37,662 bases of DNA, from NCBI GenBank assembly GCA_024694675.1, contig JAILJO010000055.1:1-37662 (forward strand), given 5' to 3'. The notes under the pieces were generated by a model. That model was not told the DNA's origin. It made no database searches and saw only the letters and a list, made by a program, of their open reading frames with translations. Below, piece after piece: positions 27,061 to 36,800 of the stretch. This DNA comes from Bacteroidales bacterium. Lineage in GTDB: Bacteria > Bacteroidota > Bacteroidia > Bacteroidales > UBA932. A program made the translations under genes and the position numbers. Position 1 is the stretch's first letter. Each line of letters starts with the position of its first letter.

Positions 27061-29153
27061 AAAAACTATTCAAGACAATTGCCGGTTGGTTCAAGGAAAT
27101 GCGGAACCGGCCGGATGACTGGGAAAGCATGGACTATTACGAAAGGAAGCTCTATACCGCATCTGTGGGGCTTGCCGGCATAGTGGTCTTGTTTCCGGTA
27201 GTTGTAATAATGCTGATTGTAACGCTTTGCAGCCAGAGCTGTTCCACCCCCGGCAAGCTCCAGCGGATTCAGAAAGGCGCCCTCCAGGTAAGCATAGGCC
27301 TTGTGGATGAGCCGCTGCTTCCTCCTACGGAAATCTACGACCTGGAACGTCCTGATACACTCGTGGTCAGGGACGATGACGGAAGGGAGTATATCATCAT
27401 GAAGGCCGTCAAGGATGAAGACGGAGAGATGGTGGCAACGGATGTCATTCCGGCGGCAGTGGTTGAAGCCCGCTTCCGCCACGTTGCAGAAAGACAGGGC
27501 AAGGTGGATATAGAATTCCAGATCCGTGTTCCCCGGGAAATGCAGGATGAGAGATGGCAACTGCGTTTCTATCCGCAGATGTACATCCTTGCAGATACCC
27601 TTGACCTTGAGAAAGTCATCGTTACCGGCGCCAAGTACAGGAAGGCACAATTGAGAGGATACCAGCAGTACGAGAGATTCCTTGCCAGCATCGTTACCGA
27701 CAGTACCCGCTTTATCAACATACGCCTGCTGGAGCTTTTCATCCAGCGGAACATCCCCGACCTGTACGCTTTCAAGACCGACAGCACAATAGTTTCAGAC
27801 GCACAGTTCCAAAGCGTTTACGGCGTAACCGAACAGGATGCCATCGAGCACTATACCAATACGATATCCAAACGCCTCAATGCCCGTCGGTTGGCACGAA
27901 GAGACGAGATGTACAGGAAATACATCCGCGTGCCAATCGTCCGCGAGGGCTTGAGGCTGGATACCGTAATCGTAGCTTCAAATGGTGATTTCGTCTATGA
28001 CTACCTCCAGACAATTGCTGCACAGCCAGGACTGAGGAAGGTTGACGTAGTCCTTTCAGGGGACATCTGGGAGCAGGATAAACGACTGTATGAGATTCCC
28101 GGGACGGAACCGCTGACCTATTACATCAGCAGCCTGTCGGCGTTCGTGGATGCTACTCCACACTACAAGAAGCAGATTATCAGCCGCCGTGTGGAAGCCA
28201 ATACCGCCTGCTACATAGACTTCGGACAGGGCTCCGACGTTATTCAGGAAAACCTCAGCAACAACCGATCCGAGATGGGACGCATCAAAGATAACCTGGC
28301 CAGCCTCATCGAGAACAAGGAATTCGACCTTGACAGCATAGTCGTGACCGCCAGCTGCTCTCCGGAGGGCTCCGTGGCCTTCAATACAAAGCTCTCCCAA
28401 AGGCGTAGCGAATCCGTAAGCCGCTATTTCGAGAACTATATGCAGGATTACCGCGAGCAGCTACAGCGTGAGGCAGAGACGGCTTACTACTTCGGCGGAA
28501 CTGCCTACGAAATCCCTGCAGAGTCCTGGAATGACGTAAAGTTCATCTCCAGGAGCAATCCCGAGAACTGGCGCATGCTGGATTTCCTCATTGAGGACAG
28601 CGATTCCCTGAAGGCCCCCCAGAAGCGTGAATACTTCCGGGTCCGAAAGATTGAAGACCCCGACGCGAGGGAGAAAGAACTCTCGAAAAAGCCCTTCTAC
28701 CGGTATCTCCGTGAGATATTCTACCCAAGGCTCCGAACCGTAAAGTTCGACTTCCACCTGCACCGCAAGGGTATGGTTCAGGATACAGTCCAGACCACTG
28801 TACTTGATGTGGATTATATGGCCGGAGTGGAGGCCTTGAATGAAAGGGACTATGAGACTGCCCTCCGGTTGCTGCGTCCATATCAGGATTACAATACAGC
28901 CCTGGCTTATTGCGCTCTGGACTATAACGCATCGGCGCTGGCCATCCTGGAAGAGTTGCCGGAGAGTGCTCCTGTAAACTACCTGCTGGCCGTTATCTAC
29001 AGCCGTCAGGGCAAGGATAATGAAGCCGTGGGGCGCTTTATCCGTGCCTGCAGGCAGAATCCCGCCTATATCCACAGGGGCAGTCTGGACCCGGAAATAT
29101 CAAGTCTTATTAACAGGTATAACCTTATAAACAATTATTTACAAACCCATTAA
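27057..29153 (+). CDS. Membrane-anchored DUF3868/OmpA-like/TPR protein of the pilus locus
   Basis: N-terminal hydrophobic segment VGLAGIVVLFPVVVIMLIVTL; OmpA-like SIVVTASCSPEGSVAFNTKLSQRRSESVSRYF; TPR-like C-terminus. Confidence 0.6.
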   Translation: MKKLFKTIAGWFKEMRNRPDDWESMDYYERKLYTASVGLAGIVVLFPVVVIMLIVTLCSQSCSTPGKLQRIQKGALQVSIGLVDEPLLPPTEIYDLERPDTLVVRDDDGREYIIMKAVKDEDGEMVATDVIPAAVVEARFRHVAERQGKVDIEFQIRVPREMQDERWQLRFYPQMYILADTLDLEKVIVTGAKYRKAQLRGYQQYERFLASIVTDSTRFINIRLLELFIQRNIPDLYAFKTDSTIVSDAQFQSVYGVTEQDAIEHYTNTISKRLNARRLARRDEMYRKYIRVPIVREGLRLDTVIVASNGDFVYDYLQTIAAQPGLRKVDVVLSGDIWEQDKRLYEIPGTEPLTYYISSLSAFVDATPHYKKQIISRRVEANTACYIDFGQGSDVIQENLSNNRSEMGRIKDNLASLIENKEFDLDSIVVTASCSPEGSVAFNTKLSQRRSESVSRYFENYMQDYREQLQREAETAYYFGGTAYEIPAESWNDVKFISRSNPENWRMLDFLIEDSDSLKAPQKREYFRVRKIEDPDAREKELSKKPFYRYLREIFYPRLRTVKFDFHLHRKGMVQDTVQTTVLDVDYMAGVEALNERDYETALRLLRPYQDYNTALAYCALDYNASALAILEELPESAPVNYLLAVIYSRQGKDNEAVGRFIRACRQNPAYIHRGSLDPEISSLINRYNLINNYLQTH

Positions 29154-29165
29154 TCCATTTTAATC

Positions 29166-30170
29166 ATGCGAAAAATTGCTTTTTTTGCGGCTGTGGCCAC
29201 AGCCCTCTGCACCATTGCGTGCAACAAAGAACTCTCCACTTCAAAGGAGGAAACACCTGTCCTTTCCGATGATGAAAGGGTGGAAGTCACCCTGACTATC
29301 ACAGGTGGGGCCATGACCAAATCGGCCGACCAGGACATCGATGACAATCTGAGTGTCGTTCACAACATCCAGTTCTTCGCCTTCAACGAAGACGAATCCA
29401 TCGATACCTACGTCAAGGTGACGGACGGCATGAGCGGCAGTATGCGTGTCAAGGCCGGTCAGAAGAAGTTCTGGGCCATCGTCAATGCCGATGACATCAC
29501 TAATGTCCAGACTTTGGAGCAGCTTTTAGCCGTAAAGACACAGCTCTCAGACAACGCCGACGGATTCGTGATGGTAGGCAATTATAACTCCAACGTCGGG
29601 ACTGATCCGATTCCCATTGAAGTCAAGCGTCTGGCCACACGCGTGGTCCTGAAAAAGGTCACCGCCGCGTTCACCAGCCCAGCCGAGGCGGATCTGGACT
29701 GCATCCTCAAGCGCGTCTATCTTATCAATGTCGCGGGTGACTTCAACCTGGGCTATACGGATGACCCCACCGTCTGGTACTCCAAAATGGCGTATGAGAG
29801 CCCGACCGGACTCGATGATCTGCTGAATACCACACTGACCCCCGGTCACAACTTGAAGAATGCAGCCTATGAGGTGCCCAGTTATCACTACTGCTATCAG
29901 AACCACAAGCAGCCGGACACCCAGTCCACTACCTGGAGCCCCCGTTTCACAAGAATCGTAGTTGAGGTGGAACTTGGAGGAACCACCTATTACTACCCGG
30001 TGAACCTCCAGTACATCGACTACGGCAAGTCTTATGAGATTGAAAACCTGACCATCACCAGGAAGGGCTCCATCAGTCCGGACCAGCCCATTACCATCCA
30101 GTCTGGTACCTTTGAAATCAGCGTGAAGGACTGGACCGTAGTGCCCGTCACAAACGGAATCACCATCTAA
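29166..30170 (+). CDS. Fimbrillin-family (Mfa1/FimA-like) pilin
   Basis: Lipobox TIACNKE; VEVTLTITGG...VHNIQFFAFNED...VKAGQKKFWAIVNAD...RLATRVVLKKV...FEISVKDWTVVPV. Confidence 0.85.
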   Translation: MRKIAFFAAVATALCTIACNKELSTSKEETPVLSDDERVEVTLTITGGAMTKSADQDIDDNLSVVHNIQFFAFNEDESIDTYVKVTDGMSGSMRVKAGQKKFWAIVNADDITNVQTLEQLLAVKTQLSDNADGFVMVGNYNSNVGTDPIPIEVKRLATRVVLKKVTAAFTSPAEADLDCILKRVYLINVAGDFNLGYTDDPTVWYSKMAYESPTGLDDLLNTTLTPGHNLKNAAYEVPSYHYCYQNHKQPDTQSTTWSPRFTRIVVEVELGGTTYYYPVNLQYIDYGKSYEIENLTITRKGSISPDQPITIQSGTFEISVKDWTVVPVTNGITI

Positions 30171-30208
30171 CGACTCGAGGTCGTGATTTGATACTTTTCA
30201 TAATGCTC

Positions 30209-30232
30209 GGGCCGGTCAAGGCCGGCCCTTTT
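30209..30232 (+). terminator. Internal terminator/attenuator downstream of the first fimbrillin
   Basis: GGGCCGG-TCAAGG-CCGGCCC-TTTT. Confidence 0.7.
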
Positions 30233-30246
30233 CAATGCAAGAAACT

Positions 30247-31557
30247 ATGCGAAAGATATTTACACTTATTCTGCCCCTGGCACTGCTGCTGCCTGTCTCC
30301 TGCAACAAGAACAATGAGTCGCAGGAAATCTTTTCAGGAGACGAAGAGCATACAGTTACAGTACGGATCAGGGCCTGTGGTACAAGTACCAAGGCTATGA
30401 ACACATCCAGCCTTACGCTCGCCGATGGCGTACAGACCCTTGACCTGTACATTTTCCACCAGAACGAACCTGCCGAGGACAAGCACGTTTCCGTCACCCC
30501 TGACGACAGCGGCATCACCGAATACGTCATAAGGGAGAAGAAGGGGGAACGCGTAGGCATCATCGCCATGGCCAATCTGGATGCTGATACGGCCGCCTTG
30601 CTGGAAGGGCATTCCCTTGCCGACTTTGCCGATTCTTACAACATGCCATGTCCTATAGTGTGGACGGCGAACAACTTCGATTTCGACCGCATTCCCATGG
30701 TGGGCGCAGCAGACGCCTATTTCAATGGAGACAGCACTGCTGAAATTGAGCTCCGCCGCCTCATGTGGCGCATCGACATCGGCAGCATTGTATATGACCC
30801 GGAGGACGAAAGCCTCAGGGGGAAGGATGTGTTCGTGAAGACAATCGCCCTTACCAACATAGGCAACCATTTCAATCCAACCAAGTCCAGCAACATCGGC
30901 CATTTCTACAGCTGGTACCTGTTCTTCGGAAACGACGGCATGGCAACCGGTGCTTTCGGAGGCTGTGATGACGGATTCAAGTTCTACACCAATGCCCCAA
31001 GGGGGTGGGATCCAGCCGGAAGCTGGAATCCCGGAGGTCCGGGCATCCTGAACCAGAGCTATCCAAGGACCGTGAACGACAACTACAAGAAAGCCAAGGG
31101 AGTCCTGAATATCGATGCCACGGGCAAATATCTCACGGCAACCTGTCAGAGCTACAATGTCTCAGGCGGACAGGGACGGCTGGCGACGGCCGGAAACACC
31201 GCAGCCCAGAGTATGGCCATAGGAAAGAGCCTGTACGGTTTCATGGGCCGTGGCTGTTTCAGCGACTACAGTGTTGTGTGTACATACGACAACCAGGTCT
31301 CTTATCCGAAGCTTGTGGTAGAGCTTGTGATTGACGGAGTTTCCCGCTTCTATCCGGTGTGCATCACCTATCCGCAGCCGAACACGGTATATCAGGTGAG
31401 CACGATTACCATTACCGGCGACGGCTCAGACTATTCCAACTTCGTGGAGCAGAGGTTTCCCGCCACTTACACGGTTTCGGTAACGGACTGGGACGTGGTG
31501 GACATAGACAACATTGACATCGGCTTCAGGGACTGCTCAGGTACCGAAATCTATTAG
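30247..31557 (+). CDS. Fimbrillin-like accessory pilus subunit
   Basis: Lipobox LPVSCNKN; LDLYIFHQN...VGIIAMANLD...RRLMWRIDIGSI...YTVSVTDWDVVDID. Confidence 0.8.
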   Translation: MRKIFTLILPLALLLPVSCNKNNESQEIFSGDEEHTVTVRIRACGTSTKAMNTSSLTLADGVQTLDLYIFHQNEPAEDKHVSVTPDDSGITEYVIREKKGERVGIIAMANLDADTAALLEGHSLADFADSYNMPCPIVWTANNFDFDRIPMVGAADAYFNGDSTAEIELRRLMWRIDIGSIVYDPEDESLRGKDVFVKTIALTNIGNHFNPTKSSNIGHFYSWYLFFGNDGMATGAFGGCDDGFKFYTNAPRGWDPAGSWNPGGPGILNQSYPRTVNDNYKKAKGVLNIDATGKYLTATCQSYNVSGGQGRLATAGNTAAQSMAIGKSLYGFMGRGCFSDYSVVCTYDNQVSYPKLVVELVIDGVSRFYPVCITYPQPNTVYQVSTITITGDGSDYSNFVEQRFPATYTVSVTDWDVVDIDNIDIGFRDCSGTEIY

Positions 31558-31561
31558 GCCT

Positions 31562-32923
31562 ATGAGAAGTACAATCAGATACTTGATTCCGGCGGTGCTG
31601 GTTGCACTGGCTGGATGCAATCCGGAAAACCTGCCGTGGACAGCCAGCGCAAACAGCGCTGGACAGGAAGTTGTTACCATTTCTTTCAACGTCGAGCCTT
31701 TCGACACTCAGGACACCAAAGGCATTGCGGCCGACATAGTTGATGACGAGGTAGACCGCATTGACATCTTCGCATTTGAGAGCAACGGTGATGTCCACGG
31801 ACACACAGTAATTGGAGAGTACGGCGGAGACCCTCTGAATCTTGACGAAATCACATTCAGGGAATACGGCATTTCAGGAACGGTCCGCTGCTACCTGATT
31901 ATGGCCAACCTGGATCCTGACAGCGCCGACTACATTGCCTCGCTGGACAAAAACGGAATCTGCACCTATCCCAAGGCCTTCATCCCGTGGAGTGCGGGGA
32001 ACTGCCGCCCCGGGCGTCCTCTTATGGGCACCACGGCAAGAATAACTTTCTCAAGTAATGAATCCGGCACAGTGGAGCTGAACCTCATGCGCTATATGTC
32101 CAAGTTCAGGATTGGGACAATCACGGCGCAGTTCTGGGGTACTCCGGACCTATACCGTAACGTCTATGTGAAGCATGTGGCTTTCATCAACGGCTGGGAC
32201 ATCGTGAGAATCTGCCAGACTCGTCCGCAGGATTTCCAAAATGCGGACTGGGACATCTTCGGCCCCAAGGGCTGGTCCAGCAACGCCTTTGGCGGTGCGG
32301 AGTACAACTACTATATGGCCAACTGCTTCCTTGCGCAGGATGAGTGGAGCACTTACAATATGACCTATGCCGACATGCACGGCACCTACAATCTGGGCGA
32401 GTATGGCGGCAAGGGCAAGTTGAACCAGAGCTACAACTACCTGTACAACGACAACCACATGCAGCCAAAGCACTCCATTAATCTTACTGCACCAACCCCG
32501 CTCATCGATGTATCCCAGCAGACCTGGGACACAAACGCATATCTGCCAACGCTGGCCGGGAAGCTCTGTGACGAGTACGACGGGGACCTTGGCCCCCTAC
32601 AGGTAAACAAGGTGTTTTACACCCTTCCCACCAAGTTCAACGCCTGGTTTACGGAGCCTACCTACGGCGACGAATCACAGAATAACGAGCTGCGCCTTTG
32701 CCTTGCCGTGAAGATAAACGGCACGCTCTATTTCTACTCCAAGATGATTACAGGGCTAAACCCGAATATGTACTATATCATCCACAACATCACCTTGGCC
32801 GGTGAACCCTCGGAGTATCCTAACACATGGGTGCGTGGCGGCCAGGTAACAAAAGCCGGAGTTTCGGAAGAACAATGGCACGTCCACGGGAACGTTGCCG
32901 AAATAGACAATCTGGTGCTATGA
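31562..32923 (+). CDS. Fimbrillin-like accessory pilus subunit
   Basis: Lipobox LVALAGCNPE; VDRIDIFAFESNGDVHGHT...CYLIMANLDPDS...NLMRYMSKFRIGTI; ATG overlap with next gene. Confidence 0.8.
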   Translation: MRSTIRYLIPAVLVALAGCNPENLPWTASANSAGQEVVTISFNVEPFDTQDTKGIAADIVDDEVDRIDIFAFESNGDVHGHTVIGEYGGDPLNLDEITFREYGISGTVRCYLIMANLDPDSADYIASLDKNGICTYPKAFIPWSAGNCRPGRPLMGTTARITFSSNESGTVELNLMRYMSKFRIGTITAQFWGTPDLYRNVYVKHVAFINGWDIVRICQTRPQDFQNADWDIFGPKGWSSNAFGGAEYNYYMANCFLAQDEWSTYNMTYADMHGTYNLGEYGGKGKLNQSYNYLYNDNHMQPKHSINLTAPTPLIDVSQQTWDTNAYLPTLAGKLCDEYDGDLGPLQVNKVFYTLPTKFNAWFTEPTYGDESQNNELRLCLAVKINGTLYFYSKMITGLNPNMYYIIHNITLAGEPSEYPNTWVRGGQVTKAGVSEEQWHVHGNVAEIDNLVL

Positions 32924-33648
32924 GACGGGGATTTTTACTCGGATTGCTGGGGCTGGTAGCCCTGGCGTCCTGCTCGGTCAAGGAAGACAGAAGCGACTGT
33001 CCGTGCTGGCTCACCGTGATTGCCGACGATGGAGTATCCGTAAGCGGATGGTTCGGTTCTATAACGCTGTTCAGCGCCCATATGGGCAGGATAGAGGATT
33101 ATCTGGTCCCAAGGGGAAGCATTGAACTCGTGGCCAGTTACGGCAACTTCATCACCCCCGTCGGCGAACAGATGGACATGCTGTTCGCCCAGAGGCAAAA
33201 TGTCAATACATGGGGGGAAACCGCAAAAGCCTCCGTTGAGCTATGCAAGAACTTTGCAACGGTCGAAGTGGACTTCAAGGACGAAGATGACGGCCATACC
33301 GGATATGACCTGCTTGTCAGCGGTACAGTATGCGGCGCCGATTCCCGCACACTGGAGCCAATAGAAGGAGTTTTCCGTTGTGTCCCGATCCCCAAAACCG
33401 GTTCCGGGGAAAGAGGCTATAAATTCCGCGTCCCGCGCCAGAAGGACAAGTCACTCATACTCACACTCTCTTATCTGGGGAATGTAGTCGAAACGATAGA
33501 CCTTGGCTACCTTATAGCAAAGAGCGGCTTTGACTGGAGTGCCGAGAGCCTTGGCGATGTGTCCATCATAGCAGATATTCCGGCAATGACCTTCCTCGTC
33601 ACAATCAAAGAGTGGGAAGGACCGGTATCGTTCAGCATTACTATTTGA
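32920..33648 (+). CDS. FimB/Mfa2-like pilus anchor lipoprotein
   Basis: MRRGFLLGLLGLVALASCSVKEDRSDCPCWLTV is the typical Mfa2/FimB N-terminus; start at ATG 32920 (ATGA overlap). Confidence 0.8.
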   Translation: MRRGFLLGLLGLVALASCSVKEDRSDCPCWLTVIADDGVSVSGWFGSITLFSAHMGRIEDYLVPRGSIELVASYGNFITPVGEQMDMLFAQRQNVNTWGETAKASVELCKNFATVEVDFKDEDDGHTGYDLLVSGTVCGADSRTLEPIEGVFRCVPIPKTGSGERGYKFRVPRQKDKSLILTLSYLGNVVETIDLGYLIAKSGFDWSAESLGDVSIIADIPAMTFLVTIKEWEGPVSFSITI

Positions 33649-33655
33649 CATTAAG

Positions 33656-33682
33656 GCGGAGACATGAGGTCTTCGCTTTTTT
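33656..33682 (+). terminator. Rho-independent terminator of the pilus operon
   Basis: GCGGAGAC-ATGAG-GTCTTCGC-TTTTTT (one G-U pair). Confidence 0.75.
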
Positions 33683-33820
33683 ATTTATTGGTGGCTTTGA
33701 TATAACATTTGAAAAATGTAAAAACAAAGTGCACAAAAGGTGGTTGAGTATGAAGGAGTTGTTTACTTCTTTTCGTTACATTCAGTTGCCCAAAAGTTGA
33801 ATCGCTATTCTATTCTGCCG

Positions 33821-36800
33821 TCAGTGGATTTGACTTAAGTATTTTTGTTTGGAGGCAGGTGCAGTTATGGTTAGAGATTTCCACTGGCGGGGCAAGGTTT
33901 CATTCGATTTCAAGAGGGCGTCCGGAGTGATGTCATATCCGCCGAATCCGTAAATGACGGCCTGAAGGAGGGCGCCTGCACCGGTGAGGAAGTATGGATT
34001 TCCGGAGACGGGGGTTTCGGCGAGGGCGCAGAAGGGCTGGCGGAGGTTGGGCTCAAAACTGCGGCGGAAGAACTCATATGCTTTGTCTGTATCACCAAGT
34101 CTGGCATACTGCACCGCGAAAATGCCCCAGGTCATTGCTGGGCCGTCCTTTGAGTCAATTCTTGGGGCATAGTACTCCAAGTCCCTGCGGATTCGTTCCG
34201 GATCTGTAATAAGCCCCAGCGGATACGCCAGAAGGTTTGGATCGGCCTGTTTGGTAAGCCGCCCGTCATAGCATTCGTAATCAAGGGTGATACCGTCCTT
34301 CTCAGGAATGACGAGGCTCTCGGCGATTGAACTCCAGTTGTTCGGGACGGATTCTCCAAGAATTCCGGCAGCTTTGACGGCAGCGCGGAGCGCAAGCTTT
34401 GCGGAGCCGTTGGTAAAGGCATTGTTATCAACGTGCTGGGCATATTCATCGGCCCCTACTACGTCCCGGATGGAATAGCTGCCGTCTAGGTTGGGAGTAA
34501 CACGGCTTTCGAGGAACCGGGCGACTCCATTGAGAAGCGGCCAGCATTCCCGGAGCTTCTCCTTGTCATGCGTTACCAGATACCGGTTCCAGGCGGCAAT
34601 GGCGATATCGGCGGATATATGGTGCTCAAGCGGACCGGTAAGGGCCCAGGACGGGGTTGTCTCCTTGCCGTCCCAGTCGGATTCCCAAGGAAACATAAGT
34701 CCATTGTAGCCGAATTCCCTGGCGCGGGCGGCGGCTCCGGTCATACGGTCCAGACGGTACCGGAGCATTGAATCGGCCATCCCGGGATTCATTATCAGCA
34801 TCACCGGATACATCCACATCTCCGAGTCCCAGAAGACGTGACCGTTATACCCTTTTCCGGTAAGGCCCATCGGTGAAACGCTGAGGCCCGTCCCTTCGCG
34901 GATGGACCCGTAAAGGTTGAAAAGAGCCATCCTCACCGCTTGTTGTGAAAGCGGATCTCCATCTATGACGATATCTCCCTTCCAAAGGTCTTCCCACGCC
35001 TTGCGGTGCTGCCTGATGGCTTTTTTGACTCCCGTTTTTCTCAGTTCCTCCAATTGCTTCCGGGCCTCGGCGGCAGGGTCTTCGGACTCCAATCCGGTGA
35101 CAATGGACGAGGCGATGACAAAGTGCCCGGGGCGCTTGTCTATAAGGCCTGTTGCCGTAGAAACTTTATATCTGCCGTGAGGAGTTGAACTGTCAATGAA
35201 GCTGTCTTCCAGTCCGATAAACTCCACTTTCAATCCCCGTGGCGCATCTGTGGAAACATCCATTAGAAGGCAGTTCGGGTGAGCCCTGAGGGCGATGATG
35301 CGGTATTGCACGGAGACCTTTCCGTCGGCAACGAAAGAAGTGCGATGCTCGGCATTCCGGATATCCACGGTCTGCTGCCAGCGGGTAATATTCCAGTCAC
35401 ACCGTCCATCGATTATCATTGAAATATTGAAAGGGACGGGGCCATCCGGTACGGCGTCCACACCTGCGGCATCGTCATAATCGAAAACGTGGTTAAGCAT
35501 TACACGCTCCACGGAAAAGGGTTCCTTCCCGGGCAGTATGCCAAGACGGCCGTTCGCCATTGCCATACCATAGTACTCAGAGGCGGTGTGGTCAGTTGCC
35601 GTGATGCTCCAGTCGTCGAAAGAGGCCAAGGGCTTGAAATTGACGGCCTGTCCGCCTCCGGGGGCAAGGACAATGTCCAAGGTATCTTCTGAAGTTACGA
35701 CGCGAGTGCTGATGGTGTAAGCGTAAGGATTTGATTTCCAGTTGGCATCCGGAGCGTCGGCATAGATGGTTGCCGTATATATGACTCCCGGCGTCAGAAA
35801 GGAGAGAGGCTGGTTCAATGTGCGGCCCTCTTCGTTTGTGACTGCACCGTAGAAGAACTCGTCCTCGGCACGGCGCACTATGGCCACATACTGGCCGATT
35901 TCTCCCTGAAGGGCCCTGGACCAGTCACAGTCCGGTTTGAAGTCCCGGAAGAACTGGAAAGCCGGATGGCCCTCGTAGTTCTGGATGAGGTCCGCCGCCA
36001 TCTGCATGGGAGAATACAGAACAACCCACAGGGCAATCTGCTTTGCCAGGGTGGTGTTCACGCGGCACTGGGAAGAGTGCACGTTGTTCCAGACCTTGAC
36101 GTCAGGACTTCCGGCGATGGACTTGTACTGGATGTCAAAGATTCCCGGCGTGTAGTCCATGGGCCCGCTCAGGAGGCGGGTGAACGGAAGTATCTCGTGG
36201 TGAGAGGGTTTGTTGCCGCTGCTCCAGGCGTTCCATTCCATGCCGCGGGCTCCTTCACGGGTCATGAAGTTGGGATAGGTCCTCCGGAGGCCGGTTTCCT
36301 TGATGGGCTCGTGAGCATCTACCATAATATGCCTTTTGGCGGCCTCTGCGGCCACTTTTGCATAGTGCCTCACGCCGTACTGGCTGTGATGGTAATGGCC
36401 GTCAAGGAGCCAGCCGGCATAGCCGGTCTTGAGTGAATGAATGCCCCTTTCCGCCGCAAAGTCAAGGTCGCGTTCAAGCTGCTTTTCATACCAGGCAACC
36501 TCTCCGGCGGTCTCGTGATGGATGATGTAATCCACGCCCTTTTCACGCGCATAGGCCAACACTTTGTCCAGGTCGAAGTCCGGTGCCGGACAGGTGAAAT
36601 CGAAGTCGTGATGCGCCCAGCCAAGGGTCCAGCCATCGTTCCAGCCTTCTAACAGCACGGCATCCACGTTGTTATCGGCAGCAAAGTCTATGTACTTTAT
36701 TGCATTCTCCGTGGTGGCCCCGTGCCTGTGGCCCTTGCCCCAGGAATTGAGGCCCAGGTGCATTCCCCACCATACGCCCACGTACTTGGCCGGCTTGATC

